From assembly GCA_003647375.1 (NCBI GenBank), contig QMMS01000009.1, forward strand, positions 1-34,007: a stretch of 34,007 bases of DNA, given 5' to 3'. Under the pieces are notes generated by a model. The model saw nothing but the letters and a program-made list of their open reading frames with translations. It did no database searches and was not told where the DNA came from. The position numbers and the translations under genes were made by a program. The stretch is from Deltaproteobacteria bacterium. Lineage in GTDB: Bacteria > Desulfobacterota > Desulfobacteria > Desulfobacterales > B30-G6. Positions 1 to 7,638 of the stretch are shown here, piece by piece (the first letter of the stretch is position 1; each line of letters starts with the position of its first letter).

Positions 1-113
1 TCACCGGCGCCATGACATTCACACCTGATGGTGATCCTAAAAAGTGTGCCGTGATCGTCCAGATTAATGATGACGGTCAATTTGCTTTTCATAAATCCGT
101 GTGCCCAAAATAA
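1..113 (+). CDS. C-terminal end of a branched-chain amino acid-type ABC substrate-binding protein (partial)
   Basis: Only the last 36 codons are inside the window; the first complete codon is at base 3 and the stop is TAA at 111-113. The readable tail has a Thr-Gly-(Ala)-Met-Thr-Phe-(5)-Gly-Asp pattern followed by an Ile/Val-Gln-(4)-Asp-Gly-Gln-Phe stretch. This resembles the C-terminal lobe of LivK/Peripla_BP_6 proteins, which end with a 'G.i.F...Gd' turn and a 'vyq...G.f' strand. Being directly upstream of livH, livM, livG and livF makes a periplasmic solute receptor for that importer the natural reading. Ligand specificity cannot be judged from this fragment. Confidence 0.7.
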   Translation, partial: TGAMTFTPDGDPKKCAVIVQINDDGQFAFHKSVCPK

Positions 114-252
114 AATCGCATGGAGATTTTATTTTTAAATCATGCGCCCACCGTGCCTGCGTACGGTGGGCGAACCTATTATCTGCCCGCAACGGTGGGT
201 TTCAGTTGAAAGCCAACGATTGTGTGCGGATTTTTATTTGGGAGAACACCGC

Positions 253-1218
253 ATGACCTTTAATTTCATCATGCAGAACCTCGTCAATGCCTTGCAGTGG
301 GGGAGTTTTTACGCCCTCATCGCCCTGGGATACTCCATGGTTTACAGTATTCTCATGCTGTTCAACTTTGCCCATGGGGACATCTTTATGGTGGGTGCAT
401 ATATCGGTTTAGGTGTTGCAACCGGCCTGCTCGCATTGGCAGGAACCGGTGCCGCCGCCATATTGCCGGGGTGGTTTATCCTGGTATTGACGATTCTGAT
501 ATCCATGTTGCTAACCGGTTTTGTAGGTATCATCGTGGAAAGGGTAGGGTATCGTCCCCTGCGGGATGCCCCGCGAGCCTCCGCCGCCATTACCGGTCTC
601 ATGATCGGAATTATTCTGGAAACATCCAACATCCTTTTTCTGGGCGGATCGCGGCTTAAATTTCCACAACTCATCCAATCCGTCACCTACAATATCGGTG
701 GGGTTTTTGTGACCAATAAAAAAATCATGATCGTGCTGGTTTCTCTTGGGTTGATGCTTGCCCTGCACCAGTTCGTGACCCGTACCAAGTACGGTATGGC
801 CATGCGTGCCATGGCCTATGATTATCTCGTGATTCCTTTGATGGGTGTGTCCATTAATCGAATTGCAGCCATGACGTTCGCTATCGGGTCAGCATTGGCA
901 GCAGCTGCGGGTATCCTATTCGGGTTGGCATACCCGGTTCTCGATCCCTACATGGGGGTCAGTTTTGGCTGGAAAGCCTTTGTAGCATCAATCTTGGGAG
1001 GACGCGGCTCCATTATGGGGGCTTGTCTTGCCGGTTTCATGCTCGGATTTATCGAAATTATGACGGTGCCTGCGATCCAGATCATCAACCGGTTGTTCGA
1101 TTTGAATATCGGCTCAAATATGCGCGATTTGATCGCATATTCCATCGTGTTGCTGATCCTCATATTCAAACCCCACGGATTGTTCGGTGAGGCATACAGT
1201 GCAAAGCTGCGTCTGTAA
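253..1218 (+). CDS. livH: LivH-type branched-chain amino acid ABC transporter permease
   Basis: This 321-residue integral inner-membrane permease belongs to the HAAT family (BPD_transp_2). It carries the typical LivH 'FNFAHGDIFMVGAYIG' segment after the first helix, repeated Gly/Ala-rich helices, and a C-terminal 'KPHGLFGE' end. The reading frame is open back to 142. However, the ATG at 253 has a Shine-Dalgarno (GGGAG at about 240-244) at good spacing, and the 37 residues before it are polar and unlike the family, so 253 is the chosen start. It would pair with LivM to form the membrane channel. Substrates of such systems range from Leu/Ile/Val to urea, amides and aromatic acids, so 'branched-chain' is only a family label. 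Confidence 0.9.
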   Translation: MTFNFIMQNLVNALQWGSFYALIALGYSMVYSILMLFNFAHGDIFMVGAYIGLGVATGLLALAGTGAAAILPGWFILVLTILISMLLTGFVGIIVERVGYRPLRDAPRASAAITGLMIGIILETSNILFLGGSRLKFPQLIQSVTYNIGGVFVTNKKIMIVLVSLGLMLALHQFVTRTKYGMAMRAMAYDYLVIPLMGVSINRIAAMTFAIGSALAAAAGILFGLAYPVLDPYMGVSFGWKAFVASILGGRGSIMGACLAGFMLGFIEIMTVPAIQIINRLFDLNIGSNMRDLIAYSIVLLILIFKPHGLFGEAYSAKLRL

Positions 1219-1399
1219 CTGTGTTTCTTGAGTTTCTTGAGTTTATTGGGTTGATAAAACCGGAGCATGTTGAAAGCTGTATACTGTTTGCCGAGAACAA
1301 CTCAATAAACACAACGAACCCTGTCTCCCAAAGAATAGGGAAAAGAACCATCTTTATTGATTTCGCCTTGGCGGGATTAGGAAAACAAGGAATTAATTT
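1219..1399 (+). repeat. livH-livM gap with tandem 9-mers and an inverted repeat
   Basis: The 181-bp gap begins with three tandem 9-mers at 1224-1250: TTTCTTGAG twice, then the variant TTTATTGGG. The segment GTTTATTGGGTT (1241-1252) has an almost perfect reverse complement, AACTCAATAAAC, at about 1300-1311, so a hairpin with a loop of about 50 nt is possible. I see no Rho-independent terminator. The short open frame across this gap has no family resemblance and is probably not a gene. Confidence 0.5.
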
Positions 1400-2743
1400 A
1401 TGGCCGTTACAACACAATTGGAACAACAAACGGGCGTAAGGGGCATTATCCAACGCATTTTTAACGGCGCTCCTCTGCTGGCAATTTTTCTGGGCTTTCT
1501 GGTCTGCACCCTTTGGGAAATGATGTTTGGTGAGGTGTTGGCATCTGTCCTGTTACTTCCCAAGATGCCCATCCTTTTCGGTCTCGTGACCATGTTCAAG
1601 GTAATCGCCGGGATGATCAACCTGGTCCTCAAAGACACGCCCTTTGAATATTTTACACTGTTGCACATTCCCATGGCCCTGGTCTACTTTGCTGTTATCT
1701 ATGTCCTGCCATTTATTATTGTTGTCCGGCTGACCGCCCGACCGGCTAATGCCATTGCCCGGTCCTTGCAGCAATTGCCTCTCATGGTCACCGCCCTGGT
1801 TCATTTGGGATTTCTTTATGCCACGTTTCACTTCTGGGCTGAAATGAGTGATTATCGGTTGATTTCCCTGAAGCTGACCCTCATCGCGGTGCTGCTTACA
1901 CTCAGTCTGAACATTATCAATGGATATATGGGAGAATTTTCCTGCTCCCATCCCGGTTTTATGGGGATTGGGGCTTATATGTCCTCGTTCTTCACGGTGG
2001 GTCTGTTTGTCAATGACAAGGTCTTGGGAGACGCCTTGCTGGGAATTCCTATGGCGTATCTGACGTTTCCATTCGCGTTGATCTTCGGGGGGGTGTGTGC
2101 TTCTTTGGGCGCCTTGATCGTTGCCATCCCGTCCTTTAGAACCCGGGGCGACTATCTCGCGATTATCAGTCTGGCATTTTTATTTATCGTCAAAAGTTTT
2201 TTTGAAAATATGCAATCCCTTGGCGGTGCCAGGGGGATTATGGGGCAACCTGACTGGGCGACCCTGCCGGTCATCTTTATCGTGGTAACCATCGGTATAT
2301 GGGCCATCAATAATTTTGTTACATCGACGATCGGAAAGGCCTTGAACGCCGTACGGGATGATGAAATGGCTGCCGATGCCATGACCGTGGATACCCGCAA
2401 AACCAAAATGGTCGCCTTTCTTTTCGGTGCTTTCTGGGCAGGTTTGGCAGGGGGATTGTTGGCTCACGTGCTACGTTTTATCAACCCTGCCATGTTCGGT
2501 ATTCAAAAACTGGCCGAAGTTCTGGCAATGGTATATTTTGGCGGTCTCAACTCCGTATATGGTTCCATCGTGGGGGCCGTTTCCATCAGCCTTCTGGGGG
2601 AAGTGCTGCGGCCGCTGGAAATTTTAAAATGGATTTTCATACCCCTGCTGCTCATTCTGGTGATGATATACAGACCCACCGGCCTGGTTGCATTCAAGGA
2701 ACTCAATGTGCGCACTGTGTTCGGCCCCAAGGAGGAGGCGTAA
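1400..2743 (+). CDS. livM: LivM-type branched-chain amino acid ABC transporter permease
   Basis: This 447-residue permease partners LivH. The family core starts at about residue 165 with the 'N.InGYMGEFSCSHPGFMGIGAYMSSF' region (Asn-Gly-(2)-Gly-Glu, then Gly-Ile-Gly-Ala-Tyr). It continues through the cytoplasmic 'RDDEMAADAMTVDTRKTK' loop, which contacts the ATPases, and ends with 'YRPTGL'. The roughly 160 residues before the core contain several additional hydrophobic helices, so the protein is longer than compact LivM proteins of about 320 residues; such N-terminal extensions are known in the family. The start is ATG at 1400, and the upstream purine-rich stretch AAGGAAT gives a modest ribosome binding site. 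livG follows after one base. Confidence 0.9.
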   Translation: MAVTTQLEQQTGVRGIIQRIFNGAPLLAIFLGFLVCTLWEMMFGEVLASVLLLPKMPILFGLVTMFKVIAGMINLVLKDTPFEYFTLLHIPMALVYFAVIYVLPFIIVVRLTARPANAIARSLQQLPLMVTALVHLGFLYATFHFWAEMSDYRLISLKLTLIAVLLTLSLNIINGYMGEFSCSHPGFMGIGAYMSSFFTVGLFVNDKVLGDALLGIPMAYLTFPFALIFGGVCASLGALIVAIPSFRTRGDYLAIISLAFLFIVKSFFENMQSLGGARGIMGQPDWATLPVIFIVVTIGIWAINNFVTSTIGKALNAVRDDEMAADAMTVDTRKTKMVAFLFGAFWAGLAGGLLAHVLRFINPAMFGIQKLAEVLAMVYFGGLNSVYGSIVGAVSISLLGEVLRPLEILKWIFIPLLLILVMIYRPTGLVAFKELNVRTVFGPKEEA

Positions 2744-2744
2744 T

Positions 2745-3518
2745 ATGCCGCTTCTCGAAGTTATTCAAATGAGTCATAATTTTGGCGGCCTTCAAGCCGT
2801 ATCCAACTATAATCTGCAGTTGGATCCCGGTCAGATTACAGGTCTGATAGGCCCCAATGGTGCAGGAAAGACAACGATATTCAACCTGCTCACAGGTATT
2901 TATCAGCCCGCGGAAGGTGAAGTTCGATTGAATGGTACCAATATTGTCGGGCAGCGACCCAATCAGATCGCTGCCTTGGGTATCGGGCGCACGTTTCAGG
3001 AGATGCGCCTATGGCGGCATATGTCGGTTTTGGATCATGTAAAGATGGCTCGGTACTCCAAGCTCAGCTATGGTCTTTTTGGCGCTTTTCTGGACAGCCC
3101 CAAACGACGTGCAGAGGAAAGAGAGTCTACGATCAAGGCCATGGACTACCTGGAACTGTTCGGCGTTGACCAATTCGCAGACCAGCTGGTGACCAATTTA
3201 CCCTATGGCGCCCAGCGACGGGTTGAGATGGCGCGTGCCCTGGCTACGGAACCGAAGGTGCTGCTGCTCGACGAGCCAACGGTCGGCATGACCCCCGAAG
3301 AATTGATGGATATGATTTCGGTAGTGCGCAAGGCTCATGAGCGATTCAATCTGGCGATATTTCTGATCGAACACCGTCTGCAGGTCGTGCGTGAGCTGTG
3401 CCAGAATGTCCAGACCCTGGTATTCGGTGAAGTGATTGTTGAAGGAACGCCGGATGAGGTTCAAAACAACCCCAAGGTCATTGAGGCCTATATCGGTGAT
3501 AAGGAGATGGACTTCTAA
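2745..3518 (+). CDS. livG: LivG-type ABC transporter ATP-binding protein
   Basis: A 257-residue cytoplasmic ATPase. Walker A is GPNGAGKT (residues 36-43). The signature is the LivG-type variant 'LPYGAQRRVEMARALA' rather than LSGGQ, and Walker B is 'VLLLDEPTVGM'. The ATG at 2745 comes one base after the livM stop, with GGAGGAG at 2731-2737 as ribosome binding site. The frame is open upstream to 2688, but that would overlap livM and add 19 Arg/Cys-rich residues, so 2745 is preferred. With LivF it powers import through LivHM. Confidence 0.93.
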   Translation: MPLLEVIQMSHNFGGLQAVSNYNLQLDPGQITGLIGPNGAGKTTIFNLLTGIYQPAEGEVRLNGTNIVGQRPNQIAALGIGRTFQEMRLWRHMSVLDHVKMARYSKLSYGLFGAFLDSPKRRAEERESTIKAMDYLELFGVDQFADQLVTNLPYGAQRRVEMARALATEPKVLLLDEPTVGMTPEELMDMISVVRKAHERFNLAIFLIEHRLQVVRELCQNVQTLVFGEVIVEGTPDEVQNNPKVIEAYIGDKEMDF

Positions 3519-4234
3519 TGCTGTTAGACGTAAAAAACCTCCAGGTTGCATATGGCAAAATCAAAGCTCTGCACGGCATTGATTTCCATATTAACGACGG
3601 CGAGATCGTGACCATCATCGGTGCCAATGGTGCCGGGAAAAGCTCCACCCTGCGTGCTATCTCTCGATTGATTCCATCAGGGGCTGATACGGAAATGACG
3701 TTTTCCGGTGAGAACCTGTTGAAATATCCTCCCGAAAAGGTTGTCAGTGAACTGGGCATCACGCATGTGCCGGAAGGGCGACGACTGTTCGGTAATTTGA
3801 CCGTTCTTGAAAATCTGCAACTGGCGGCTTTCGCCCGCAAGGACAAGGATGGTATCGCTCAGGATATCGAGCGCGTTTTTGCTATTTTCTCGCGGCTTGA
3901 AGAGCGCAAGACACAAAAAGCAGGTACCATGTCCGGCGGTGAGCAACAAATGTTAGCCGTGGGTCGTGCATTCATGGCGGGTCGCCGTCTGATGCTTCTG
4001 GACGAACCGTCCATGGGGCTGTCGCCTTTATTGATGAAGCGCGTATTTTACTCCCTGAAAGAAATCAACCAGACAGAGGGAACGGCGATTCTGCTGGTGG
4101 AGCAGAATGCCCGTCTTGCATTAAAATTTGCCAAGCGCGGGTATGTCCTTGAAAACGGCAATATGGTTCTTCATGGTCCTTCGGCAGAGTTGTTGGACAA
4201 TGAGGATGTGAAGAAGGCATACCTAGGCGGTTAA
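3518..4234 (+). CDS. livF: LivF-type ABC transporter ATP-binding protein
   Basis: A 238-residue ATPase subunit. It has Walker A 'GANGAGKS', signature 'MSGGEQQMLAVGRAFM', Walker B 'LMLLDEPSMGLSP' and switch-region 'LLVEQNA', all typical of LivF. Its start codon shares one base with the livG stop (TAATG), which implies translational coupling. It is the last gene of the Liv-type operon. The converging potC gene ends only 25 bp downstream, and no clear intrinsic terminator lies in between. Confidence 0.93.
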   Translation: MLLDVKNLQVAYGKIKALHGIDFHINDGEIVTIIGANGAGKSSTLRAISRLIPSGADTEMTFSGENLLKYPPEKVVSELGITHVPEGRRLFGNLTVLENLQLAAFARKDKDGIAQDIERVFAIFSRLEERKTQKAGTMSGGEQQMLAVGRAFMAGRRLMLLDEPSMGLSPLLMKRVFYSLKEINQTEGTAILLVEQNARLALKFAKRGYVLENGNMVLHGPSAELLDNEDVKKAYLGG

Positions 4235-4259
4235 ATCCATTTCTCAACAGTCATGCGTT

Positions 4260-5078
4260 TTAATACATCCCCTCCACTTCACGGCGAAAGAAAATAGCGG
4301 CTATAATTACTGCAATGGTCGGGAATAAAATGATCAAAACCGCTGCAGCATTTACAGCCGGTGTGAAGGTGAAGCGCATCAAGCTATAAAGATACACAGG
4401 CAGCGTCAACTCGTGTCCGATCAGGAAGAATGACAGCAAAAACTCCCCCATGGAGATCGTAAAGCAGAAAAGTGCTGCGGCCAGGACGGATGGGATGATT
4501 AACGGCAATGTGACGTCCAAAAATGTCCGTAGCCGGGTTGCGCCAAGATCCATGGCAGCTTCCTCCATTTCAAGATCAAAGTTCAGCAATCTGTCGCGGA
4601 TGACCATGACGGCAAAGGGCATAATAAAGGTTGTGTGTCCCAAAATCGTGGGCCAGATTCCACCCGGGATGCCCAGGAAGCGAAACCAGAGCAAAACCGA
4701 GATAGCCGAAACAACACCGTAGGTGATAATTGCCAGGATGTTGAGAGCCTCGATCAAGGTTTTGCCTCTGAACCTGAACCTGACAAGGCCATAGGCCAGG
4801 CCGCCCCCGATGAAGGTTGAGAAAAATGTTGCGACCAGCCCAATTATGACCGAGTTTTTAAGGGCTAGTATTAACCTGGAATCATCCAAGGCTTTCTGGA
4901 ACCAATGGAAGGTCATGCCTTTCATCGGCCAGGTCAGATACTCCGACGTGTTGAAAGCATAGAGCACAAGTACTGCTAACGGCAAAAAAATATAACAAAG
5001 GAACAGAATGAAGTATATCCGGAAAGCCTTGTCGCCCCAGTTCTTTACCAGCCAATCAGGCAGACGAGAGTTACGCAT
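4260..5078 (-). CDS. potC: PotC-like spermidine/putrescine-type ABC transporter permease
   Basis: A 272-residue inner-membrane permease of the MetI-like (BPD_transp_1) family, with about six hydrophobic segments. The EAA loop that docks on the ATPase is visible as 'EEAAMDLGATRLRTFLDVTLP' (Glu-Ala-Ala-(3)-Gly). The N-terminal 'YFILFLCYIFLPLAVLVLYAFN' helix is PotC-like. The start codon overlaps the end of potB by 8 bp, so the two are probably translationally coupled. Polyamine-type importers also carry other cationic or amino-acid-like ligands, so specificity for polyamines is not proven. Confidence 0.88.
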   Translation of the reverse strand: MRNSRLPDWLVKNWGDKAFRIYFILFLCYIFLPLAVLVLYAFNTSEYLTWPMKGMTFHWFQKALDDSRLILALKNSVIIGLVATFFSTFIGGGLAYGLVRFRFRGKTLIEALNILAIITYGVVSAISVLLWFRFLGIPGGIWPTILGHTTFIMPFAVMVIRDRLLNFDLEMEEAAMDLGATRLRTFLDVTLPLIIPSVLAAALFCFTISMGEFLLSFFLIGHELTLPVYLYSLMRFTFTPAVNAAAVLIILFPTIAVIIAAIFFRREVEGMY

Positions 5079-5970
5079 AGTCGGCCTCCTTTCCTATACG
5101 GGCGATAATGGCTGCCAGCATCAACAGGGCCAGGAAAACAACCACCGAAAGTGCACTGCCGGTGGTCCAGTTTGCGCCTCCCATAAATGTTTCAAAGATT
5201 ACCGAAGAAATCATCAACGTATTGGCGCCGCCCAACAATTGTGATGACAGCACGTCTCCGAAGCAGGCCAGCAGTACCAGAACCACCCCTGATACGGTTC
5301 CGGAACTGGTCAGCGGAAGCGTTATTCTGATCAACGTTTGCAACTTGTTGGCACCAAGATCCTCGGACGCTTCCAATAACTTGTTAGGCACCTTGCCCAA
5401 GCTGGCATAAAGCGGAAGCACCATATACGGTGTATAGGTGTAGACCAGACCGAACACAATGCCGGTTCCCGAATATAATAACCGGACAGGGGCATCGATC
5501 AGCCCTAATGACATAAGCGCCCAATTGAGAATTCCGCTTGAACCCAGAATAATCTTCCAGGCAAAGACGCGCAGGATCACACTGGTCCAAAATGGGATCA
5601 GAAGGACCAGCAATAGCAAGCTCCCGCGCTTGGTTATTCGCGATAGATAATAGGCCACCGGATAGGAAATTAGCAAAGAGATGACCGTTGCCGTTGCCGC
5701 ATAGATGCCGGTTCGGATAAAGGCATTACGATAAATCGGTTCAACGAGTACACGCAGATAGTTGTCAAATGTATAGTGGAAATGGGGATCGAAGAAGGGC
5801 ATGCTAGACATCAGACTGTAACGCAAGGCCACAAACATCGGCATCAGAAAGAACAGGATCAACATGATGGCGGCCGGGCATATGGTGAGAATGGGAACGG
5901 CTAGTTCATCAAGTCGATCCCGCCACGGCAACGCCTCTATTGTTTTTTTTTGGCCTGGGGATTCCTGCAT
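5071..5970 (-). CDS. potB: PotB-like spermidine/putrescine-type ABC transporter permease
   Basis: A 299-residue permease partner of PotC. The EAA loop reads 'EASEDLGANKLQTLIRITLP'. A first hydrophobic helix near residues 25-45 precedes a large periplasmic loop, as in PotB. The frame stays open to 6081, but those extra 37 residues are encoded by a dispersed repeat (see 5997-6259) and look like repeat translation. The ATG at 5970 (minus strand, MQESPGQKK...) has an AGGGAA-type ribosome binding site and is the better start. The repeat therefore lies just upstream of the gene, between potD and potB. Confidence 0.87.
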   Translation of the reverse strand: MQESPGQKKTIEALPWRDRLDELAVPILTICPAAIMLILFFLMPMFVALRYSLMSSMPFFDPHFHYTFDNYLRVLVEPIYRNAFIRTGIYAATATVISLLISYPVAYYLSRITKRGSLLLLVLLIPFWTSVILRVFAWKIILGSSGILNWALMSLGLIDAPVRLLYSGTGIVFGLVYTYTPYMVLPLYASLGKVPNKLLEASEDLGANKLQTLIRITLPLTSSGTVSGVVLVLLACFGDVLSSQLLGGANTLMISSVIFETFMGGANWTTGSALSVVVFLALLMLAAIIARIGKEADYA

Positions 5971-5996
5971 TTGTTTATTCCCTAAAACTCTAAATC

Positions 5997-6259
5997 CGAA
6001 GCACGAAATTCGAAATCCTAAACAATACCTAATGATCCAAATTCGAATGATCAAAACAAGACCTTGGAGATACAAGTTCAAGCACTAAGTTTGAAACATT
6101 CGAGCATTTAATATTTGGATTTGCCCTTCGACCTTGCTCAGGGCGGTGAGCCTGTCGAACCGTTTCGTATTTAGAATTTATCACACGCTGAATGTGCATA
6201 ATATTAATCCCTTATAGGGTTGAATCAGTGCCGGGCCCTTTGGATCCGGGTATCTATTT
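5997..6259 (+). repeat. Dispersed repeat, copy 1 (between potB and potD)
   Basis: This segment is clearly related to 31761-31997 in the same orientation. Both begin CGAAGCACGAAATTCGAAAT and share a following 'CTAAACAAT' block. Both end with a CCCTTA(T/C)AGGG mini-hairpin, a 'CAGTG CCGGGCCCT(T/C)TGGA(T/C)CCGG' imperfect palindrome and TATCTATTT. The last bases overlap the potD stop codon (6254-6256), so the element abuts the gene exactly. It is longer than copy 2 because a second palindromic element is nested inside it (6124-6160). No open frame is conserved, so a mobile or structural repeat, possibly acting as an intra-operon attenuator, is likelier than a gene. Confidence 0.8.
6124..6160 (+). 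repeat. REP-like imperfect palindrome nested in repeat copy 1
   Basis: TTCGAC (6127-6132) pairs with GTCGAA (6154-6159), and GCTCA (6136-6140) pairs with TGAGC (6147-6151), giving a two-step hairpin of about 33 nt. The stretch is absent from the corresponding place in copy 2 (around 31891), so it looks like an insertion into the larger repeat. From memory, palindromes with a TTCGAC..GCTCA core are common dispersed repeats in many bacterial genomes. Confidence 0.65.
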
Positions 6260-7330
6260 CCCGCGCACATCCTGGTAGGCCCTTACCATCTTCTCGGATG
6301 TTTCCGGCTTCAGCGTGGGGTACGGTACCAACCGTTTTGTTTCCTCATCGGAGTAGGTCATAATATCGGCCATCTCCTTTGGCAAGGCGCTGGCGGCTTC
6401 CGCGTTGACTACCATATAGCCCATTTTCTTAATCATCTGGGAGGCAATTTTCGGAGACAGCATGTGATTGACCCATTTATTGGCCGCATCCTTATGGGGG
6501 GCATCGGACATGATGCAGAATTGGTCGATCCAGGCCGCGGCCCCTTCTTTGGGAAGTACGAATTTCACCGGTTGCCCGTCGAGCTGCATCTTGTGGATCA
6601 TGCCATCGTCAGCTGACGTGAGCCATATCTCACCCGAAGCCAGGAGATTCTTCATTTCTTCCAGGCTTTCTATGCGCTTCAGCAATAGCGGATTTTGTGC
6701 ACTCAGCTTCTTCTTGATGGGGATCAGTTTGGCGTCGGTGTCGACATCGAGCTGTGTGATATCCATACCGAGATATTTACCAACGGCAAAACAGGCATCC
6801 ACCGGGTTCCGTGAAAATGCGATGCGGCCCTTATAACGCTCATCCCAGAGTGCACCCCAGGAGGTAGGCGCTTCCTTGACCAGGTCGGTACGATAGGCCA
6901 TTCCCATGATCCCGAAAGTGTAAGGTACACTATATTGTTTCCCATCGACCATATTGTAATCCGCTTTTTTGAAACCTTCCGACAAACCCTCATAGTTGGG
7001 AATCTTGCTTTTATCAATCGGTGACAAGAGGCCGGCCTTGGCAAATCGTTTGATCATATGGTTGCTGGGCTGAATGATATCGAGGCCCTTGTGCCCGGCC
7101 TGAATCTTGGACCACAGTTCTTCGTTGCCGTGATAGAAAGTACAATTAACCTTGATGCCATACTCTTCTTCGAAGGATTGGGTCGCAAAATCAGGGCAGT
7201 AGATACCCCATGTCCAGATGTTGAGTTCCTTATCTTCAGCGGCCAACACTCCGCGCAATGGTAGTAGTATAACTACGAATAAGAAAATTACCGCCAGCCT
7301 GATTGCGATTGAACATTTTGGATGCTTCAT
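6254..7330 (-). CDS. potD: PotD-like periplasmic spermidine/putrescine-binding protein
   Basis: A 358-residue extracytoplasmic solute receptor. A Sec signal peptide occupies residues 1 to about 30 (basic MKHPK start, then an Ile/Leu/Val-rich core and a Val-Leu-Ala-Ala cleavage site). The mature start 'ELNIWTWGIYCPDFATQSFEEEYG' is typical of SBP_bac_8/PotD proteins ('l.i..w..Y.......FE...G'). The Trp-Ile-Asp motif near the C-terminal lobe ('AAAWIDQFCIMSDAPH') also fits. The ATG at 7330 is preceded by AAGGAG. The frame is open further upstream, but only through a hairpin-forming leader with no signal-peptide logic. Ligand identity is uncertain: polyamine, or another amine such as a pathway substrate of the adjacent cluster. 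Confidence 0.87.
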   Translation of the reverse strand: MKHPKCSIAIRLAVIFLFVVILLPLRGVLAAEDKELNIWTWGIYCPDFATQSFEEEYGIKVNCTFYHGNEELWSKIQAGHKGLDIIQPSNHMIKRFAKAGLLSPIDKSKIPNYEGLSEGFKKADYNMVDGKQYSVPYTFGIMGMAYRTDLVKEAPTSWGALWDERYKGRIAFSRNPVDACFAVGKYLGMDITQLDVDTDAKLIPIKKKLSAQNPLLLKRIESLEEMKNLLASGEIWLTSADDGMIHKMQLDGQPVKFVLPKEGAAAWIDQFCIMSDAPHKDAANKWVNHMLSPKIASQMIKKMGYMVVNAEAASALPKEMADIMTYSDEETKRLVPYPTLKPETSEKMVRAYQDVRGK

Positions 7331-7638
7331 GATAGTCTCCTTCATATTTAATGCTGCATGTGTTCTTGCCATGTTGTTTACCCTTGTGGGAAAGCCGGAG
7401 AACTTCAGATCCTGCGTTGCTGAGGGTTCGAAGTAAATAACTACGATTTCACCCTCAGACGCCTTGACTCTGAAGCTCTCCGGCTTTTGCAACACTGGGG
7501 TTTCTTCAGCCAGTCAACTTTTTTCTGCCACCTCCTTTCCATCCGGATGCAAGCGTATGTGCTCACAGTCACCGGAGTTTCCTCACATATGTAAGTCCGT
7601 ACAGCCTGCAACACCCGAATGCAGACCAACGCACTTTC
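7331..7638 (-). promoter_or_regulatory. potA-potD gap with a long imperfect hairpin (7391-7487)
   Basis: The 308-bp gap holds no convincing gene. AAAGCCGGAGAACTTCAG at 7391-7408 pairs with CTGAAGCTCTCCGGCTTT at 7470-7487 (17 of 18 positions). Inside that, CTGAGGGT (7420-7427) pairs perfectly with ACCCTCAG (7451-7458). The result is a 97-nt two-step stem with an asymmetric internal loop, about 60 nt before the potD start in the direction of transcription. It could be an RNA processing or stability element separating potA from the more abundant receptor mRNA, a leader RNA, or a dispersed repeat. I see no match to a riboswitch consensus I know. Bases 7497-7638 show nothing recognisable. Confidence 0.6.

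Noticed and set aside
142..252. 37-residue N-terminal extension of LivH
   Set aside because: Polar, Cys/Arg-rich, without a ribosome binding site; the ATG at 253 has one and begins the family-conserved sequence.
5971..6081. N-terminal extension of PotB
   Set aside because: It is the translation of dispersed repeat copy 1; the family sequence starts after the ATG at 5970.
7391..7487. Glycine-type riboswitch before potD
   Set aside because: GGAGAG and CTGAGGGT-like words are present, but the core consensus (GCCGAAGG...GGAC) is missing and the long symmetric stem does not fit.
7331..7495. N-terminal extension of PotD
   Set aside because: It crosses the hairpin and would bury the signal peptide; the ATG at 7330 has an AAGGAG site.
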